This document shows positions 17,939 through 28,053 of a stretch of DNA of 64,000 nucleotides, one piece after another. The notes under the pieces are model-generated. The model saw only the letters and a list, made by a program, of their open reading frames with translations. It did no database searches and had not been told where the DNA came from. Each line of letters opens with the position of its first letter. The stretch's first letter is position 1. The DNA is from Anoxybacter fermentans (GTDB lineage: Bacteria > Bacillota > Halanaerobiia > DY22613), in contig NZ_CP016379.1 in the NCBI RefSeq assembly GCF_003991135.1, positions 1,488,001 to 1,552,000 on the forward strand, given 5' to 3'. The translations under genes were made by a program, and so were the position numbers.

Positions 17939-18745
17939 TTAACCACTTCTTTTTAATTTTCCCGCTCTCATAGCCCATTTTTCTGCCAAGTTAAAAACCC
18001 AAAGACCCAGAGGAATTAAAATCACACCTATAACCGCAATAATGATCAACTCTGATTTTAATTCCGTAATCTGTGCCCCTTTAAGTAAAGCTTTTCGCGC
18101 AGCTTGAAGAGCATAAGTCCCCGGTGAAAGCCGTGAAAATATCTGTAACCATTCTGGAAGCACACTAATGGGATAATAGACACCAGAAATAAGAAGGATC
18201 AAAGCCTGAATAATATTAGTAGCCTGAGGCCCGCGTTCTGGAGAAATTAGGGGTAAAACTGCCGCTATCAAACCAAGACCGATAAAAGCAAAACTGGAGA
18301 TTAACAAAACCAAAAGGGCACTAAAAATATTGGCTCTGCCAAAGTCAAAATCGAGGAAAATTGATAAAATTGTAATCATGATTATGGTTCGCACTACTCC
18401 GTAAATAATCCCAAATAGACACATCCCACCTAAATGAGTCAGACGTCGGATAGGAGCCATAAAAGTGTATTCAATAGTCCCTTCCCAACGTTCCCAGGCC
18501 ACTGACTCACTGACTATCATAAAAATATTTCCAAGAAAGCTCCAGAAAAGAGCACCTATAACCAGATACATTACCATTTCTGAAGACTGGGTAACTCCAA
18601 TCAAACCAATAGTGAGAGCATTAACTGTACTGTAACTGAGAAAAACAATCTCCCAGCCCAAATATCGCTTGGTCAAATAAAAGTTTCGCTCAACAAAGGC
18701 GAAACTGGCTTTAAATTCCCTGACTAATTCACCAGCTAACCTCAT
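17939..18745 (-). CDS. ABC-2 type transporter permease
   Basis: A 268-residue integral membrane protein with about six hydrophobic segments of the ABC-2 exporter permease type (for example IGALFWSFLGNIFMIVSESVAWERWEGTIEYTF is the usual linker region). It ends in a basic tail after the last helix. It overlaps the ATPase gene by four bases (ATGA), so the two products form one exporter, made together. Substrate classes for this family are drugs, polysaccharides or lipids; nothing here decides between them. Confidence 0.88.
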   Translation of the reverse strand: MRLAGELVREFKASFAFVERNFYLTKRYLGWEIVFLSYSTVNALTIGLIGVTQSSEMVMYLVIGALFWSFLGNIFMIVSESVAWERWEGTIEYTFMAPIRRLTHLGGMCLFGIIYGVVRTIIMITILSIFLDFDFGRANIFSALLVLLISSFAFIGLGLIAAVLPLISPERGPQATNIIQALILLISGVYYPISVLPEWLQIFSRLSPGTYALQAARKALLKGAQITELKSELIIIAVIGVILIPLGLWVFNLAEKWAMRAGKLKRSG

Positions 18746-19578
18746 CTGCTATCCTCCTCCCAATTAACTCCTGTCAAATAAAAGAAAACATCTTCCATGG
18801 TTACCTGATTTAAGCCCATTTTTACTTTAACCAGATTTTTTAAGTTTTCAGGTGTATCAATCATTACAAATTTTCCTTCATTAATGATCGCCAAACGATT
18901 GCAAAGACGTTCTGCTTCCCCCATATCATGGGTGGTCAAGATAATGGTTGCATTATGCTCACGCTGTACTTCCAGGATAAAATCCTGTACATCCCTTTTG
19001 GATTTGGGATCTAACCCGGTAGTCGGTTCATCTAAGAGCAGCAGTACCGGAGAAGTTAAAAGAGCCCTGGCAATGGCTACTTTTTGCTGCATTCCTCGTG
19101 AAAGATTTTCCATTGGAGTGTTGGCTTTTTCAACCTGAAATCCTAACCGTTCCAGAATCTCTATAGCCTTTTTTCGGCCTTGTTTAATTTCTACATCATA
19201 AAGCCGGGCAGCATAACTCAAATTCTCAAGAGCAGATAACTTTTTAAAAAATGCAGCATCTACAGAAACCCTATTGATCATTCTTCTCACCTGATTCCGG
19301 TCTTTTAAGACATCAAGTCCAAATACCCTAATTTCTCCTTGATCCGGTACAAGCAATGTAGAAATCATCCTAATTAAAGTAGATTTTCCGGAACCATTAG
19401 GTCCTAAAATTCCGAATATCTCTCCCCGTCGTACGGTAAAATTTACATTCTGAACAACATGAAAAAAACTTTTCTTCTGATTCCAAAAAGGCCATTTTAG
19501 CCTTAAATTTTTATTTACTTCACCTTCTTTAACAAAAGACTTCCAAATATTTTTACATTCTACAGCCACAGTGTTCAT
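18742..19578 (-). CDS. ABC transporter ATP-binding protein
   Basis: A 278-residue ATPase with Walker A GPNGSGKST (about residue 60), a Q-loop region, the signature LSRGMQQK (about 159), Walker B LLLLDEP and a switch His in TTHDMGEAE. It is of the ABC-2 associated (CcmA/DrrA/NatA-like) group. The start at 19578 is set by GGAGGGAG five bases upstream; a longer frame from 19605 lacks such a site. Copy R3 of the repeat lies only about 55 bases upstream of the start. Confidence 0.92.
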   Translation of the reverse strand: MNTVAVECKNIWKSFVKEGEVNKNLRLKWPFWNQKKSFFHVVQNVNFTVRRGEIFGILGPNGSGKSTLIRMISTLLVPDQGEIRVFGLDVLKDRNQVRRMINRVSVDAAFFKKLSALENLSYAARLYDVEIKQGRKKAIEILERLGFQVEKANTPMENLSRGMQQKVAIARALLTSPVLLLLDEPTTGLDPKSKRDVQDFILEVQREHNATIILTTHDMGEAERLCNRLAIINEGKFVMIDTPENLKNLVKVKMGLNQVTMEDVFFYLTGVNWEEDSR

Positions 19579-19633
19579 TTTATCTCCCTCCATATAACAT
19601 TCCATTCTTCACGCAATATACAGATTTTCATAT

Positions 19634-19817
19634 TTTATTACTGCAAAAAGCTAATTTTTCACTTCATGAAGAAATTTTTCGAACCCATCTAAAGTTCGAT
19701 TTCAGTGACTTGATTAGCTCATCACATCCTCATATGAGGCCACTCTTTTCAGTCTCACTAAGATGGTTAAACGAAAAATTTCTATGTTGCTCAAAATTAG
19801 CTTTTTGCAGTTTAATC
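19634..19817 (-). repeat. Palindromic element, copy R3 (internally deleted)
   Basis: Reverse orientation, 184 bp. The arms are intact but the centre is shortened: hairpin 2 is half lost and hairpin 1 rearranged (CTCATCACATCCTCATATGAGG). The same internal deletion, with the same joint sequence, is found in copy R15 at 63434-63615, so the short form has itself been copied. Confidence 0.88.
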
Positions 19818-19972
19818 ATATAATTATAATACTTGCTATCTATAAAATGAGTTCTGGTTTTTGGAAAAAATAGAATATATACCTTGTATAGTTTTATTAT
19901 TTAATTCTTAACATCACCTGTTTGCCACATCATTTTAAATTACCACTCCCTTCATCAAGTTATGAAAAAAAG

Positions 19973-20003
19973 AAAGGTGCTACAGCTAAGCTATAGCACC
20001 TTT
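19973..20003 (-). terminator. Second terminator of the small transcript
   Basis: A 15-bp stem (AAAGGTGCTACAGCT with AGCTATAGCACCTTT, one G-U type pair) followed on the minus strand by TTTCTTTTTTTC, a classic intrinsic terminator. Confidence 0.85.
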
Positions 20004-20073
20004 TCATAAGTATCATGTCAAATTATAAAAGATAAGATATTCTAAAAGACCTCCAAATCTTATAAATATGAAA

Positions 20074-20101
20074 AGGGCTATAGGTCACGACCTACAGCCC
20101 T
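20074..20101 (-). terminator. First terminator of the small transcript
   Basis: A 12-bp stem (AGGGCTATAGGT / ACCTACAGCCCT) followed on the minus strand by TTTTCATATTT. It lies 40 bases past the stop of the 38-residue frame. Confidence 0.75.
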
Positions 20102-20139
20102 GCTGATTTCATAACTTAAGATGTGATAATAGATTAAAC

Positions 20140-20256
20140 CTAATTGCCTACCAGCAAGGAGTGGTCGTGCAGATATTTAAAATTGGACATACGAATTCTA
20201 TAAAAACAACTAATAAGAAGATTTTGCATTCCAGAAATAAATCTTTGCTTGATCAT
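20140..20256 (-). CDS. Small ORF, 38 residues, unknown
   Basis: A short frame reading MIKQRFISGMQNLLISCF then YRIRMSNFKYLHDH and SLLVGN. It has GAGAGGAGG nine bases before the ATG, a perfect sigma-A promoter about 45 bases further up, and two terminators downstream, so it is a complete compact gene. The peptide is basic with a short amphipathic N-terminal half and no clear signal. GGTCGTGC next to the Shine-Dalgarno sequence is exactly complementary to GCACGACC near the end of the frame, which could hide the ribosome-binding site. It could be a small protein, a toxin-like peptide or a regulatory RNA with a frame in it. Confidence 0.5.
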   Translation of the reverse strand: MIKQRFISGMQNLLISCFYRIRMSNFKYLHDHSLLVGN

Positions 20257-20301
20257 CTGGCACGACCTCCTCTCATAATTGTTCAAATTTAACCTATTGA
20301 A

Positions 20302-20330
20302 ATTATACAGTAATTAATAAATTTTGTCAA
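20302..20330 (-). promoter_or_regulatory. Perfect sigma-A promoter of the small transcript
   Basis: Minus strand TTGACA (20325-20330), 17-base spacer, TATAAT (20302-20307). Every base of both boxes matches consensus, which suggests strong transcription of the short unit that ends at 20074 or 19973. Confidence 0.85.
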
Positions 20331-20362
20331 TATTTTTTTGTAAATATTTTTTAAATAATAAA

Positions 20363-20382
20363 TGACCGGTTCATACCGGTCA
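20363..20382 (-). terminator. Terminator after the pyruvate-kinase-like domain gene
   Basis: An 8-bp perfect stem (TGACCGGT / ACCGGTCA) with a TCAT loop directly at the stop codon, followed on the minus strand by a T/A-rich run. Confidence 0.75.
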
Positions 20383-20928
20383 CTAAGCCTTAGGTTTACA
20401 AATAATTTCTTTTATTTGTGTTTTAAAGATCTTTGCTGAGTGTTCAGGTTTAATCAAAATTGCAGTATCCGCACCCTGGCCAGTCCCACCAATAGCAATC
20501 ACATCTTTACCATATGGAATAAGTCCAGCATCAAGCGCCATAACAGCTATTTCTACTCCAACTTTAACCCCCTGGCCAAGCATTCGCAAACTCATAGCTA
20601 TAATCTCAGCAGGATAAAGACCTCCAAACTGATATCTGAGTGCTCTATCTACTCCTGCAAAAAGATGGGTTGTAGTCAAAATCTTCACCCCAGCTTTTTG
20701 CAGTCGTTCTCTCATCTCAAATCCCATTTCGTCTTCACCAGGATTCCTAAAACCAACCTGATGGGTGACACAAACTATATTGTTAACAGAATGCTCTAAA
20801 AGTTTTAGCACAGTCTGTCCAGTATTAGAAGCTACAACAAAATCTTCAATCCCTAATTCTTTTGCCCTTTTAACAGCCAGGTTAATAGTTTTCTCAGTAT
20901 TTTCCTGTCCCGCTTTATCCCAGTACAT
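20383..20928 (-). CDS. Pyruvate kinase alpha/beta (C-terminal) domain protein
   Basis: A 181-residue stand-alone version of the C-terminal pyruvate kinase fold. The start MYWDKAGQENTEKTINLA and the inner FVVASNTGQTVLKLLEH, CVTHQVGFRNPGEDEM and AIGGTGQGADTA are typical of this single-domain family, found in anaerobes. It lacks the catalytic barrel, so it is not a pyruvate kinase; an effector-binding role is a guess. AAGGAGG precedes the ATG. It is monocistronic with its own terminator. Confidence 0.8.
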   Translation of the reverse strand: MYWDKAGQENTEKTINLAVKRAKELGIEDFVVASNTGQTVLKLLEHSVNNIVCVTHQVGFRNPGEDEMGFEMRERLQKAGVKILTTTHLFAGVDRALRYQFGGLYPAEIIAMSLRMLGQGVKVGVEIAVMALDAGLIPYGKDVIAIGGTGQGADTAILIKPEHSAKIFKTQIKEIICKPKA

Positions 20929-20995
20929 GGCTAACCTCCTTTTCGCATTTTTTTAGATACTTCGCGAAAAGGAGAGTAAATTCCTTTAAGAAAAA

Positions 20996-21214
20996 TCATT
21001 CTTCATTATCTTCTTTGGCAACAGCAGCTGGAACAGTATCCTGTGCAGTCAAATAATCATCAATAGCTTTCTTATGGAATCTCCACTGACCACCAATCTT
21101 TTTGGCAGGCAACTGGCCCTGACGAAGCAGATTATAAATAGTCTGTTTATTAACACGTAAGTACTCTGCCACCTCTTCTACTAACAAAATCTCAGGATAA
21201 TTATCAGTCTTCAC
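20996..21214 (-). CDS. Small excisionase-like helix-turn-helix protein
   Basis: A 72-residue DNA-binding protein of the HTH_17 (excisionase/MerR-like winged helix) type: LLVEEVAEYLRVNKQTIYNLL then RQGQLPAKKIGGQWRF. The last 15 residues are a loose tail. Such proteins occur both in mobile elements and as stand-alone chromosomal regulators, including near sporulation genes. No integrase or phage gene is nearby, so a chromosomal regulator is more likely. Confidence 0.82.
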   Translation of the reverse strand: MKTDNYPEILLVEEVAEYLRVNKQTIYNLLRQGQLPAKKIGGQWRFHKKAIDDYLTAQDTVPAAVAKEDNEE

Positions 21215-21509
21215 TTTAACATCCCCTCCCTCTTATTTTTATTTAGTTGAGAAATAATCATATAAAATTTTTTAAAAAATATCTTTTTTTATAAACCTAA
21301 ATGACCAGAGGGCCAAATTTTTAAATTTATTTAATACTTTAAAAGAATATAATCTCATTTCCTTTACCGTAATTTCTAATGATATATCTTATTATCTATT
21401 ATGGGTCACTTTTATGTTACTTTGTAGACATTTAGAGTATATTATAAGTAAAAATTTTTTCATATAGAGAGAAAACCCTATTTTTTTTAAAATAACACCT
21501 CATTTTTAT
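21215..21509. other. Gene-free AT-rich stretch
   Basis: About 295 bases between the response regulator gene and the small HTH gene. I see no frame with a start signal, no repeat copy and no convincing hairpin. It presumably holds the HTH gene promoter at its right edge and the end of the response regulator transcript at its left edge. Confidence 0.5.
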
Positions 21510-22160
21510 TTATAATTGTATTATTCCCTTTCTAATTGCATATTTTACCAGGTCTATTCTATCATGCATATCCAATTTATCCATGATATTATATCGGTGA
21601 GATTCGACAGTTTTTACACTTACATTGAGTAGATTAGCTATATCTTGATTCTTATATCCCTCAGCAATTAACTTTAATACTTCCAACTCTCTACTTGTCA
21701 ATCCATCCCAATCTTCCAGATTATCCTGTTCTAAATTATCCAGATAGTGATTGATGATAAAACGGGAAATTGAAGGATCCAGGTAGTATCCTCCCCTATT
21801 TATCGCTTCTAGAGCCAGAACCACTTCCCTAGCTGGAGCAGTTTTCAACAAATAACCCTGTACCCCTGCTTTTAAAAACTGTGATATATAAGATTCATTA
21901 TTATGAACAGTTAATACAACTATCTTCATCTTTGGTAATAAATTTTTGATTCTTTCAATCACCTGAAATCCATTAAAAATCGGCATACTAATATCCAAAA
22001 GTAAAATATCAGGTGGATTTTTCTTTACTTTTGTAATTGTTTCCTGTCCATCTCCTGCTTCACCAATTACTTCAAAATAATCATATTCACTTAAAATTTT
22101 TTTTAAGCCATCGCGAATTAAGGCATGATCATCAGCAATAAAAATTTTTGTTTTTGTCAT
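21510..22160 (-). CDS. NarL/LuxR-family response regulator
   Basis: A 216-residue regulator. The receiver domain has the acidic pair ADDH at the N-terminus, the phospho-acceptor Asp in LLLDISMP near residue 56, the Thr in VLTVHNN and the Lys in LLKTA. The LuxR helix-turn-helix is LTSRELEVLKLIAEGY to VSVKTVESHRYNIMDKL at residues 153-200. The gene overlaps the kinase by four bases (ATGA), so the pair is co-translated. The target genes are unknown. Confidence 0.92.
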   Translation of the reverse strand: MTKTKIFIADDHALIRDGLKKILSEYDYFEVIGEAGDGQETITKVKKNPPDILLLDISMPIFNGFQVIERIKNLLPKMKIVVLTVHNNESYISQFLKAGVQGYLLKTAPAREVVLALEAINRGGYYLDPSISRFIINHYLDNLEQDNLEDWDGLTSRELEVLKLIAEGYKNQDIANLLNVSVKTVESHRYNIMDKLDMHDRIDLVKYAIRKGIIQL

Positions 22161-22807
22161 CTGTTATCATCACCTTTATCTGGTACTTGAATCACCAAGG
22201 TCGTTCCCTCTCCTATTTGAGAAATAATTTCTAAATCACCTTCAATTATTGCTACTCGTTCTCTCATATTCTTCAAGCCCAGACCTGTCTCTACACTTTC
22301 CGGATCAAACCCCCTACCATCATCTTTAAGTTTAAAAATAAATTTACCATCCTTTTTATTTATAGTCAAAATTACATTCTGAGCTTCAGCATGGCGAAGA
22401 ATATTATTTATCCCCTCCTGAATTATACGAAACACCTGGCCAGTGACAAAACGGGATAAAAAAATCTGTTCACAGTCATGGATCAAATGAAATTGAATAT
22501 TTCGCGACTCCAACTGATTTTTTGCCCAAATTTCTATCCCCTCTAAAAACCCAAACTTATCAATGAGTACCGGACAAACCCCGTAAATAATTTGCTGGAG
22601 GTCATTGATCACTCTCCGGAGTTGATCCCCTATTTGGTTTATTGCATTTAAAAACTTTTCTTTTTCATCAATCTCTTTCAAATTTTCTAAATCCCAGAGT
22701 ATTGTAACTAATTGTTGACATATTCCATCATGCAAATCTTTGGCTAAATCTTCTGAATTATCTTTATAGGTAAAAATTGTGTCCTTTTTTTTATTTTTAG
22801 GCATCAT
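22157..22807 (-). CDS. Cytoplasmic histidine kinase (HisKA_3, DegS/NarX-like)
   Basis: A 216-residue kinase with no membrane segment and almost no sensor region. The phospho-acceptor His is in LAKDLHDGICQQL near residue 26. The HATPase_c domain shows a degenerate N box (IIQEGINNILRHA) and G boxes (DDGRGFDPES, GLGLKNMRERV). It phosphorylates the adjacent NarL-type regulator. Lacking a sensor domain, it must receive its signal from another protein or by direct cytoplasmic sensing. Confidence 0.88.
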   Translation of the reverse strand: MMPKNKKKDTIFTYKDNSEDLAKDLHDGICQQLVTILWDLENLKEIDEKEKFLNAINQIGDQLRRVINDLQQIIYGVCPVLIDKFGFLEGIEIWAKNQLESRNIQFHLIHDCEQIFLSRFVTGQVFRIIQEGINNILRHAEAQNVILTINKKDGKFIFKLKDDGRGFDPESVETGLGLKNMRERVAIIEGDLEIISQIGEGTTLVIQVPDKGDDNR

Positions 22808-22947
22808 TCCCCCCCTCTCCCCAATCTTTATATATTTTCCTATAATAATATATTAGGTATATTTTTGAAAATTCCTTTTGAAAATTTAATTATTTTGTGA
22901 TATATTAATGAAAAATTCTTGTATGAAAAATTTAAAAAAAATAAAAA

Positions 22948-22984
22948 AAAGGCATCAGTTAAGTCTTTAACTACTGATACCTTT
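22948..22984 (-). terminator. Terminator after lepB
   Basis: An imperfect stem (AAAGGCATCAGT / ACTGATACCTTT) followed on the minus strand by a long T run. It separates lepB from the two-component pair. Confidence 0.82.
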
Positions 22985-23024
22985 GTTTAAATAACCTAAA
23001 TAATTTTTTTAGAAAATAACCTTT

Positions 23025-23570
23025 TTAAAAATTATATTCTGGATTTCGTAAAATCCGGATACGATTCAAAGGCCAATAAACCCAAAATGCTTTACCTGAA
23101 ATACTTTTATAACTCACATAGCCAACTCTTATAATGTCACGACTATCAGAACTATGATTCCGGTTATCTCCTAAGACAAAAACATGCTTTTCAGGAACTG
23201 TATAATGTCCGATACCATATCTTGCTTTTTCATTGATATAATCTTCTTTAATTATCTGGCCATTTACAATTACCGAACCATCTTTAGTAATTTCAATATG
23301 ATCACCCGGGAGACCTATTACACGTTTAATATACTTTTTCCCAGGTTCTCCTTTTGGAGAAAATACAATAATATCCCCCCGTTTTGGTTCGGTAAAACGA
23401 TAAATAAATTTGTTGACAAAGAGCCTTTCTCCATCATGTAAGCTGGGGTACATTGAATGACCTTGAACCACAAAAGACTGAACAACGAAAGTTATAATAA
23501 AGAAAGCAAGAACACCTGCAATAATGATAGATTCAAAAAATTCTCGCACCTGTGATTTTTGAATTTGCAT
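23025..23570 (-). CDS. lepB: Signal peptidase I
   Basis: A 181-residue type I signal peptidase (SipS-like). There is one N-terminal membrane anchor (SIIIAGVLAFFIITFVVQSF). The nucleophilic Ser lies in GHSMYPSL and the general-base Lys in KKYIKRVIGLPGD; box E has VLGDNRNHSSDSR. It cleaves signal peptides of exported proteins at the outer face of the membrane. The start at 23570 has GGGAGG seven bases upstream. It follows yajC by 30 bases, which links two secretion functions in one unit. Confidence 0.95.
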   Translation of the reverse strand: MQIQKSQVREFFESIIIAGVLAFFIITFVVQSFVVQGHSMYPSLHDGERLFVNKFIYRFTEPKRGDIIVFSPKGEPGKKYIKRVIGLPGDHIEITKDGSVIVNGQIIKEDYINEKARYGIGHYTVPEKHVFVLGDNRNHSSDSRDIIRVGYVSYKSISGKAFWVYWPLNRIRILRNPEYNF

Positions 23571-23599
23571 AGACAATCCTCCCAACATTAATCAAAAAA

Positions 23600-23884
23600 T
23601 TACTTTTCCTCCTCTTCTTTCTCGTGTTTTGGATCTAAACGTGCAACTGCAGACTTTAAAAATTCCATCTCTACACCAGTTGCAACCCGAAGTTTAACCT
23701 CATTATCTCTAATCTTGGTAATAACACCTTTGATTCCACCAATTGTAATAACATAATCACCAATTTTGAGATTATTCAGCATTTCCTGATGCTTTTGTTG
23801 CTGCTTTTTTTGAGGTCTAATAAGCATGAAATAAAAGATCACAAAAACCACAATCAACGGTAGTAAATTTAGTAAGGTAGCCAT
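23600..23884 (-). CDS. yajC: Preprotein translocase subunit YajC
   Basis: A 94-residue protein with a single N-terminal helix (LLPLIVVFVIFYFMLIRPQKKQQQKHQEML), the diagnostic RPQ-KK motif, and the compact domain with GDYVITIGGIKGVI. It binds the SecDF complex. It lies next to tgt, as usual, but here it is followed by lepB instead of secD, because about 8 kb of other genes separate it from secDF. Confidence 0.96.
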   Translation of the reverse strand: MATLLNLLPLIVVFVIFYFMLIRPQKKQQQKHQEMLNNLKIGDYVITIGGIKGVITKIRDNEVKLRVATGVEMEFLKSAVARLDPKHEKEEEEK

Positions 23885-23948
23885 ATCTATTTTCCTCCCT
23901 TTTTATTTACTAATATAAAAGTTATTCAACACAACCAGAAGAATTCCT

Positions 23949-25079
<1,131 letters not shown>

Positions 25080-26102
25080 TTAGATAATCAGCATAGCATC
25101 ACCAAAGCTAAAAAAGCGGTATCTTTTTTTGATAGCATATTGGTAAGCCTGCATCACTTTTTCCCGGCCAATCAGAGCACTAACCATCATAATTAGAGTG
25201 GATTTGGGAAGGTGAAAGTTAGTAATAAGTCCATCAATAGCTTTGAATTTATAGCCTGGATAAATAAATATGTCAGTCCAGCCGCTACCGGGATGAATAA
25301 TCCCATTTTCATCAGCAACTGTCTCCAATGTTCTGGTAGTAGTGGTTCCGACAGCGATTACTCGTCCTCCCTTAGCACGGATGGAATTGATCAAATCTGC
25401 TGTCTTAGAACTAACTTCATAAAATTCAGAGTGCATAACATGGTCCTCAACTTCATCTACTTTAACAGGACGGAATGTACCTAATCCCACATGTAATGTT
25501 ACATAGGCAGTCTGAATTCCTTTATCCCGCAAATCCTCAATAAGCTGTTCTGTGAAATGTAAACCGGCAGTCGGAGCTGCTGCCGAACCGCGGCGGGCTG
25601 CATAAACAGTTTGATATCGATCGGGATTTTTTAATTCGGCAGTAATATAGGGAGGTAAAGGCATCTCACCCAATTGATCAATAATCTGGTCAAAATCCCC
25701 CTTATAGCTAAACTCCATCACCCGACCGCCAAAATCAGTATAATCAATAACCTTTCCTTTTAAAAGGCCATTTCCAAAGATAACTTCATCACCTATTCGC
25801 ATCTTCTTACCCGGACGTACAAGAACCTCCCACTTATCATCAGATAGGGAGGTTAAAAGTAACACTTCAATAACTGCCCCGGTCTTTTTATTACCGTATA
25901 ACCGGGCAGGAATTACTTTGGTATCATTAAAGACTAAGAGATCACCCGGATTTAAATAGTTAACAATATCTTTAAAAATCCCTTCTTTCCACCCATCCCT
26001 ATTTTTAAAGACTACAAGGAGCCTTGAATGATCCCGGGGTTCAATGGGAGTCTGGGCAATCAATTCCTCCGGTAAATCAAAATCAAATTCTACTACTTTC
26101 AC
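25080..26102 (-). CDS. queA: S-adenosylmethionine:tRNA ribosyltransferase-isomerase
   Basis: A 340-residue enzyme that transfers the ribosyl group of SAM to preQ1 in tRNA to form epoxyqueuosine. Typical motifs: [15 protein letters not shown] at the start, [31 protein letters not shown] and [12 protein letters not shown]. The start is taken as GTG at 26102 because GGAGG precedes it by seven bases; an ATG at 26120 would put the Shine-Dalgarno sequence inside the gene. Confidence 0.96.
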   Translation of the reverse strand: MKVVEFDFDLPEELIAQTPIEPRDHSRLLVVFKNRDGWKEGIFKDIVNYLNPGDLLVFNDTKVIPARLYGNKKTGAVIEVLLLTSLSDDKWEVLVRPGKKMRIGDEVIFGNGLLKGKVIDYTDFGGRVMEFSYKGDFDQIIDQLGEMPLPPYITAELKNPDRYQTVYAARRGSAAAPTAGLHFTEQLIEDLRDKGIQTAYVTLHVGLGTFRPVKVDEVEDHVMHSEFYEVSSKTADLINSIRAKGGRVIAVGTTTTRTLETVADENGIIHPGSGWTDIFIYPGYKFKAIDGLITNFHLPKSTLIMMVSALIGREKVMQAYQYAIKKRYRFFSFGDAMLII

Positions 26103-26173
26103 GACCATTCCTCCAGACATTTATTATTATTATTTGCTATTCTCTCTAAATAAAACTAAAAATATGTGCCACT

Positions 26174-26395
26174 TTAGCGTAGGAGTCTAAACAATAGGGT
26201 TAAAATGAGACTTATTATAATAGAAGTTGTAATTGGTATATAAATTTGAACACCTTCTTTTTTAATATATATATCTCCAGGTAACTTACCCAACCAGGGA
26301 ATCCGTCCGCCAACTACAAAAAAAGCACCCAGAATAATGAAAATAATTCCTATAATGATAAATATTTTTCCGATTCCACCCAAAAAATTATCCAT
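26174..26395 (-). CDS. DUF2905 small membrane protein
   Basis: A 73-residue protein with two membrane helices around the loop GGRIPWLGKLPGDIYI, the signature of DUF2905. Its function is unknown. It starts on the last base region of ruvB (one-base overlap) and is regularly found between ruvB and queA in Clostridia, so it travels with the Holliday junction operon. Confidence 0.85.
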   Translation of the reverse strand: MDNFLGGIGKIFIIIGIIFIILGAFFVVGGRIPWLGKLPGDIYIKKEGVQIYIPITTSIIISLILTLLFRLLR

Positions 26396-27450
26396 TAATC
26401 ATCCACTCCTTTTTCAAGGTCTGAAAATAAATTCAATTCATCTTTTTCTTTTGGTGGTTTTATATCCAGATGTTTATAGGCAAGAGATGTAGCCACCCTC
26501 CCTCTAGGAGTCCGCTTTAAAAAGCCGATCTGGAGTAAAAATGGTTCATATACATCTTCTAAAGTTTCCGTTTCTTCGCTGATAGCTGCGGCTAAAGTTC
26601 CTAATCCCACAGGACCACCATTAAACTTTTCTATCAAAGTTAAAAGGAGCCGGCGGTCCGTTCTATCCAGTCCCAATGGATCTACTTCTAATAATTTGAG
26701 AGCCTCCTCAGCTACCTGTTTATTGATCACTCCATCAGCTTTAACCTGAGCATAATCCCGAACTCGCTTTAAAAGACGGTTGGCAATCCGGGGAGTACCC
26801 CGGGAACGTCTGGCTATTTCTAAAGCTCCTTCCTCATCAATCTCAACATTCAATACCCTGGCTGCCCTTATGATAATAGTCTGTAAATCTTCTTCTTTAT
26901 AATACTCAAGACGGCTAATAATGCCAAACCGATCCCGTAAAGGAGATGTAAGCATTCCAGCCCTGGTGGTCGCTCCTACCAGTGTAAATGGTGGGATATC
27001 TAATCTAATACTTCTAGCACTGGGTCCTTTACCGATGATAATATCCAGAGCAAAATCTTCCATAGCCGGATAAAGAATCTCTTCCACCATACGGTTTAGC
27101 CTATGAATCTCATCAATAAAGAGGACATCTCCTTCTTCTAAGTTGGTAAGAATCGCTGCCAGATCACCGGGCCGTTCAATAGCTGGCCCGGAAGTAACTT
27201 TGATATTTACGCCCATCTCATTGGCGATAATATTGGCCAGGGTGGTTTTACCAAGGCCAGGAGGGCCATAAAGAAGAACATGATCTAAAGCCTCATTCCT
27301 ATTTCTTGCTGCATCAATAAATATCTTTAAATTCCTGGTCACCATCTCCTGACCAATAAAGTTTTTGAGAGTTCGGGGGCGCAGGCTTAAATCCAAATCT
27401 ATATCTTCATTTTTCTGTTCAGGTGATATAATCCGTTCCTTATCTTGCAT
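26395..27450 (-). CDS. ruvB: Holliday junction branch migration ATPase RuvB
   Basis: A 351-residue AAA+ ATPase. Visible are Walker [10 protein letters not shown] near residue 63, Walker [11 protein letters not shown] near 110, sensor I GATTRAG, the arginine finger region SPLRDRFG, and the C-terminal winged helix. It forms the hexameric motor that moves Holliday junctions with RuvA. It is separated from ruvA by two bases. Confidence 0.98.
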   Translation of the reverse strand: MQDKERIISPEQKNEDIDLDLSLRPRTLKNFIGQEMVTRNLKIFIDAARNRNEALDHVLLYGPPGLGKTTLANIIANEMGVNIKVTSGPAIERPGDLAAILTNLEEGDVLFIDEIHRLNRMVEEILYPAMEDFALDIIIGKGPSARSIRLDIPPFTLVGATTRAGMLTSPLRDRFGIISRLEYYKEEDLQTIIIRAARVLNVEIDEEGALEIARRSRGTPRIANRLLKRVRDYAQVKADGVINKQVAEEALKLLEVDPLGLDRTDRRLLLTLIEKFNGGPVGLGTLAAAISEETETLEDVYEPFLLQIGFLKRTPRGRVATSLAYKHLDIKPPKEKDELNLFSDLEKGVDD

Positions 27451-27452
27451 GG

Positions 27453-28052
27453 TTAACTCCTACCTTGTCCTAAAATTTTTAATGCCTGACGAATCAGACC
27501 CTCAACACTATTTTTATCCTTAACCTGCTCCACTGCACCAAATGCTTCTGTACGGCTGTAGCCCAAAACCATAAGAGCATCAACCGCTTCTTCCACCATA
27601 GGTATGCTACCAGGTTCAATAACCTTCTCTTCTTCAACCTTAAGAATCTGAGTTTGAAGTTTATTCTTCAATTCAAGAATTAAGCGTTTAGCAGTCTTTT
27701 CTCCTATACCCGGAATCTTCTTTAAAGTTTTAATATCTTCATAAGCAACTGCTTTTTTAAATGCCGATACACTTAATGTTGAAAGAATACCCAAAGCTAC
27801 TTTTGGACCAATTCCATTAACGGAAATCAAATGCTTAAAAAGTTCCAGTTCTCCTTCAGTTAAAAAACCATATAATATGATGGCATCTTCCCGTACCGAA
27901 GTATATATATATACACTAACCTCTTCTCCTTTAGGGGGAAGTTTACCAAAAACAGAAGAGGGAGTAAAAACCCTATAACCCACTCCATTGACATCCAAAA
28001 TAAGATAATCTTCACGCCATAACAATAGTTTTCCCCTAAGATATGCGATCAT
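27453..28052 (-). CDS. ruvA: Holliday junction DNA helicase subunit RuvA
   Basis: A 199-residue protein with the N-terminal OB fold ([10 protein letters not shown]), the tandem helix-hairpin-helix motifs ([14 protein letters not shown] and [14 protein letters not shown] near residues 78 and 114) and the C-terminal domain III that contacts RuvB ([12 protein letters not shown]). It binds four-way junctions as a tetramer. Confidence 0.97.
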   Translation of the reverse strand: MIAYLRGKLLLWREDYLILDVNGVGYRVFTPSSVFGKLPPKGEEVSVYIYTSVREDAIILYGFLTEGELELFKHLISVNGIGPKVALGILSTLSVSAFKKAVAYEDIKTLKKIPGIGEKTAKRLILELKNKLQTQILKVEEEKVIEPGSIPMVEEAVDALMVLGYSRTEAFGAVEQVKDKNSVEGLIRQALKILGQGRS

Positions 28053-28053
28053 A

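Noticed and set aside
20996-21214. Excisionase-like gene as a sign of a prophage or integrative element
   Set aside because: No integrase, attachment repeats or phage genes nearby; this HTH type is common as a stand-alone chromosomal gene.
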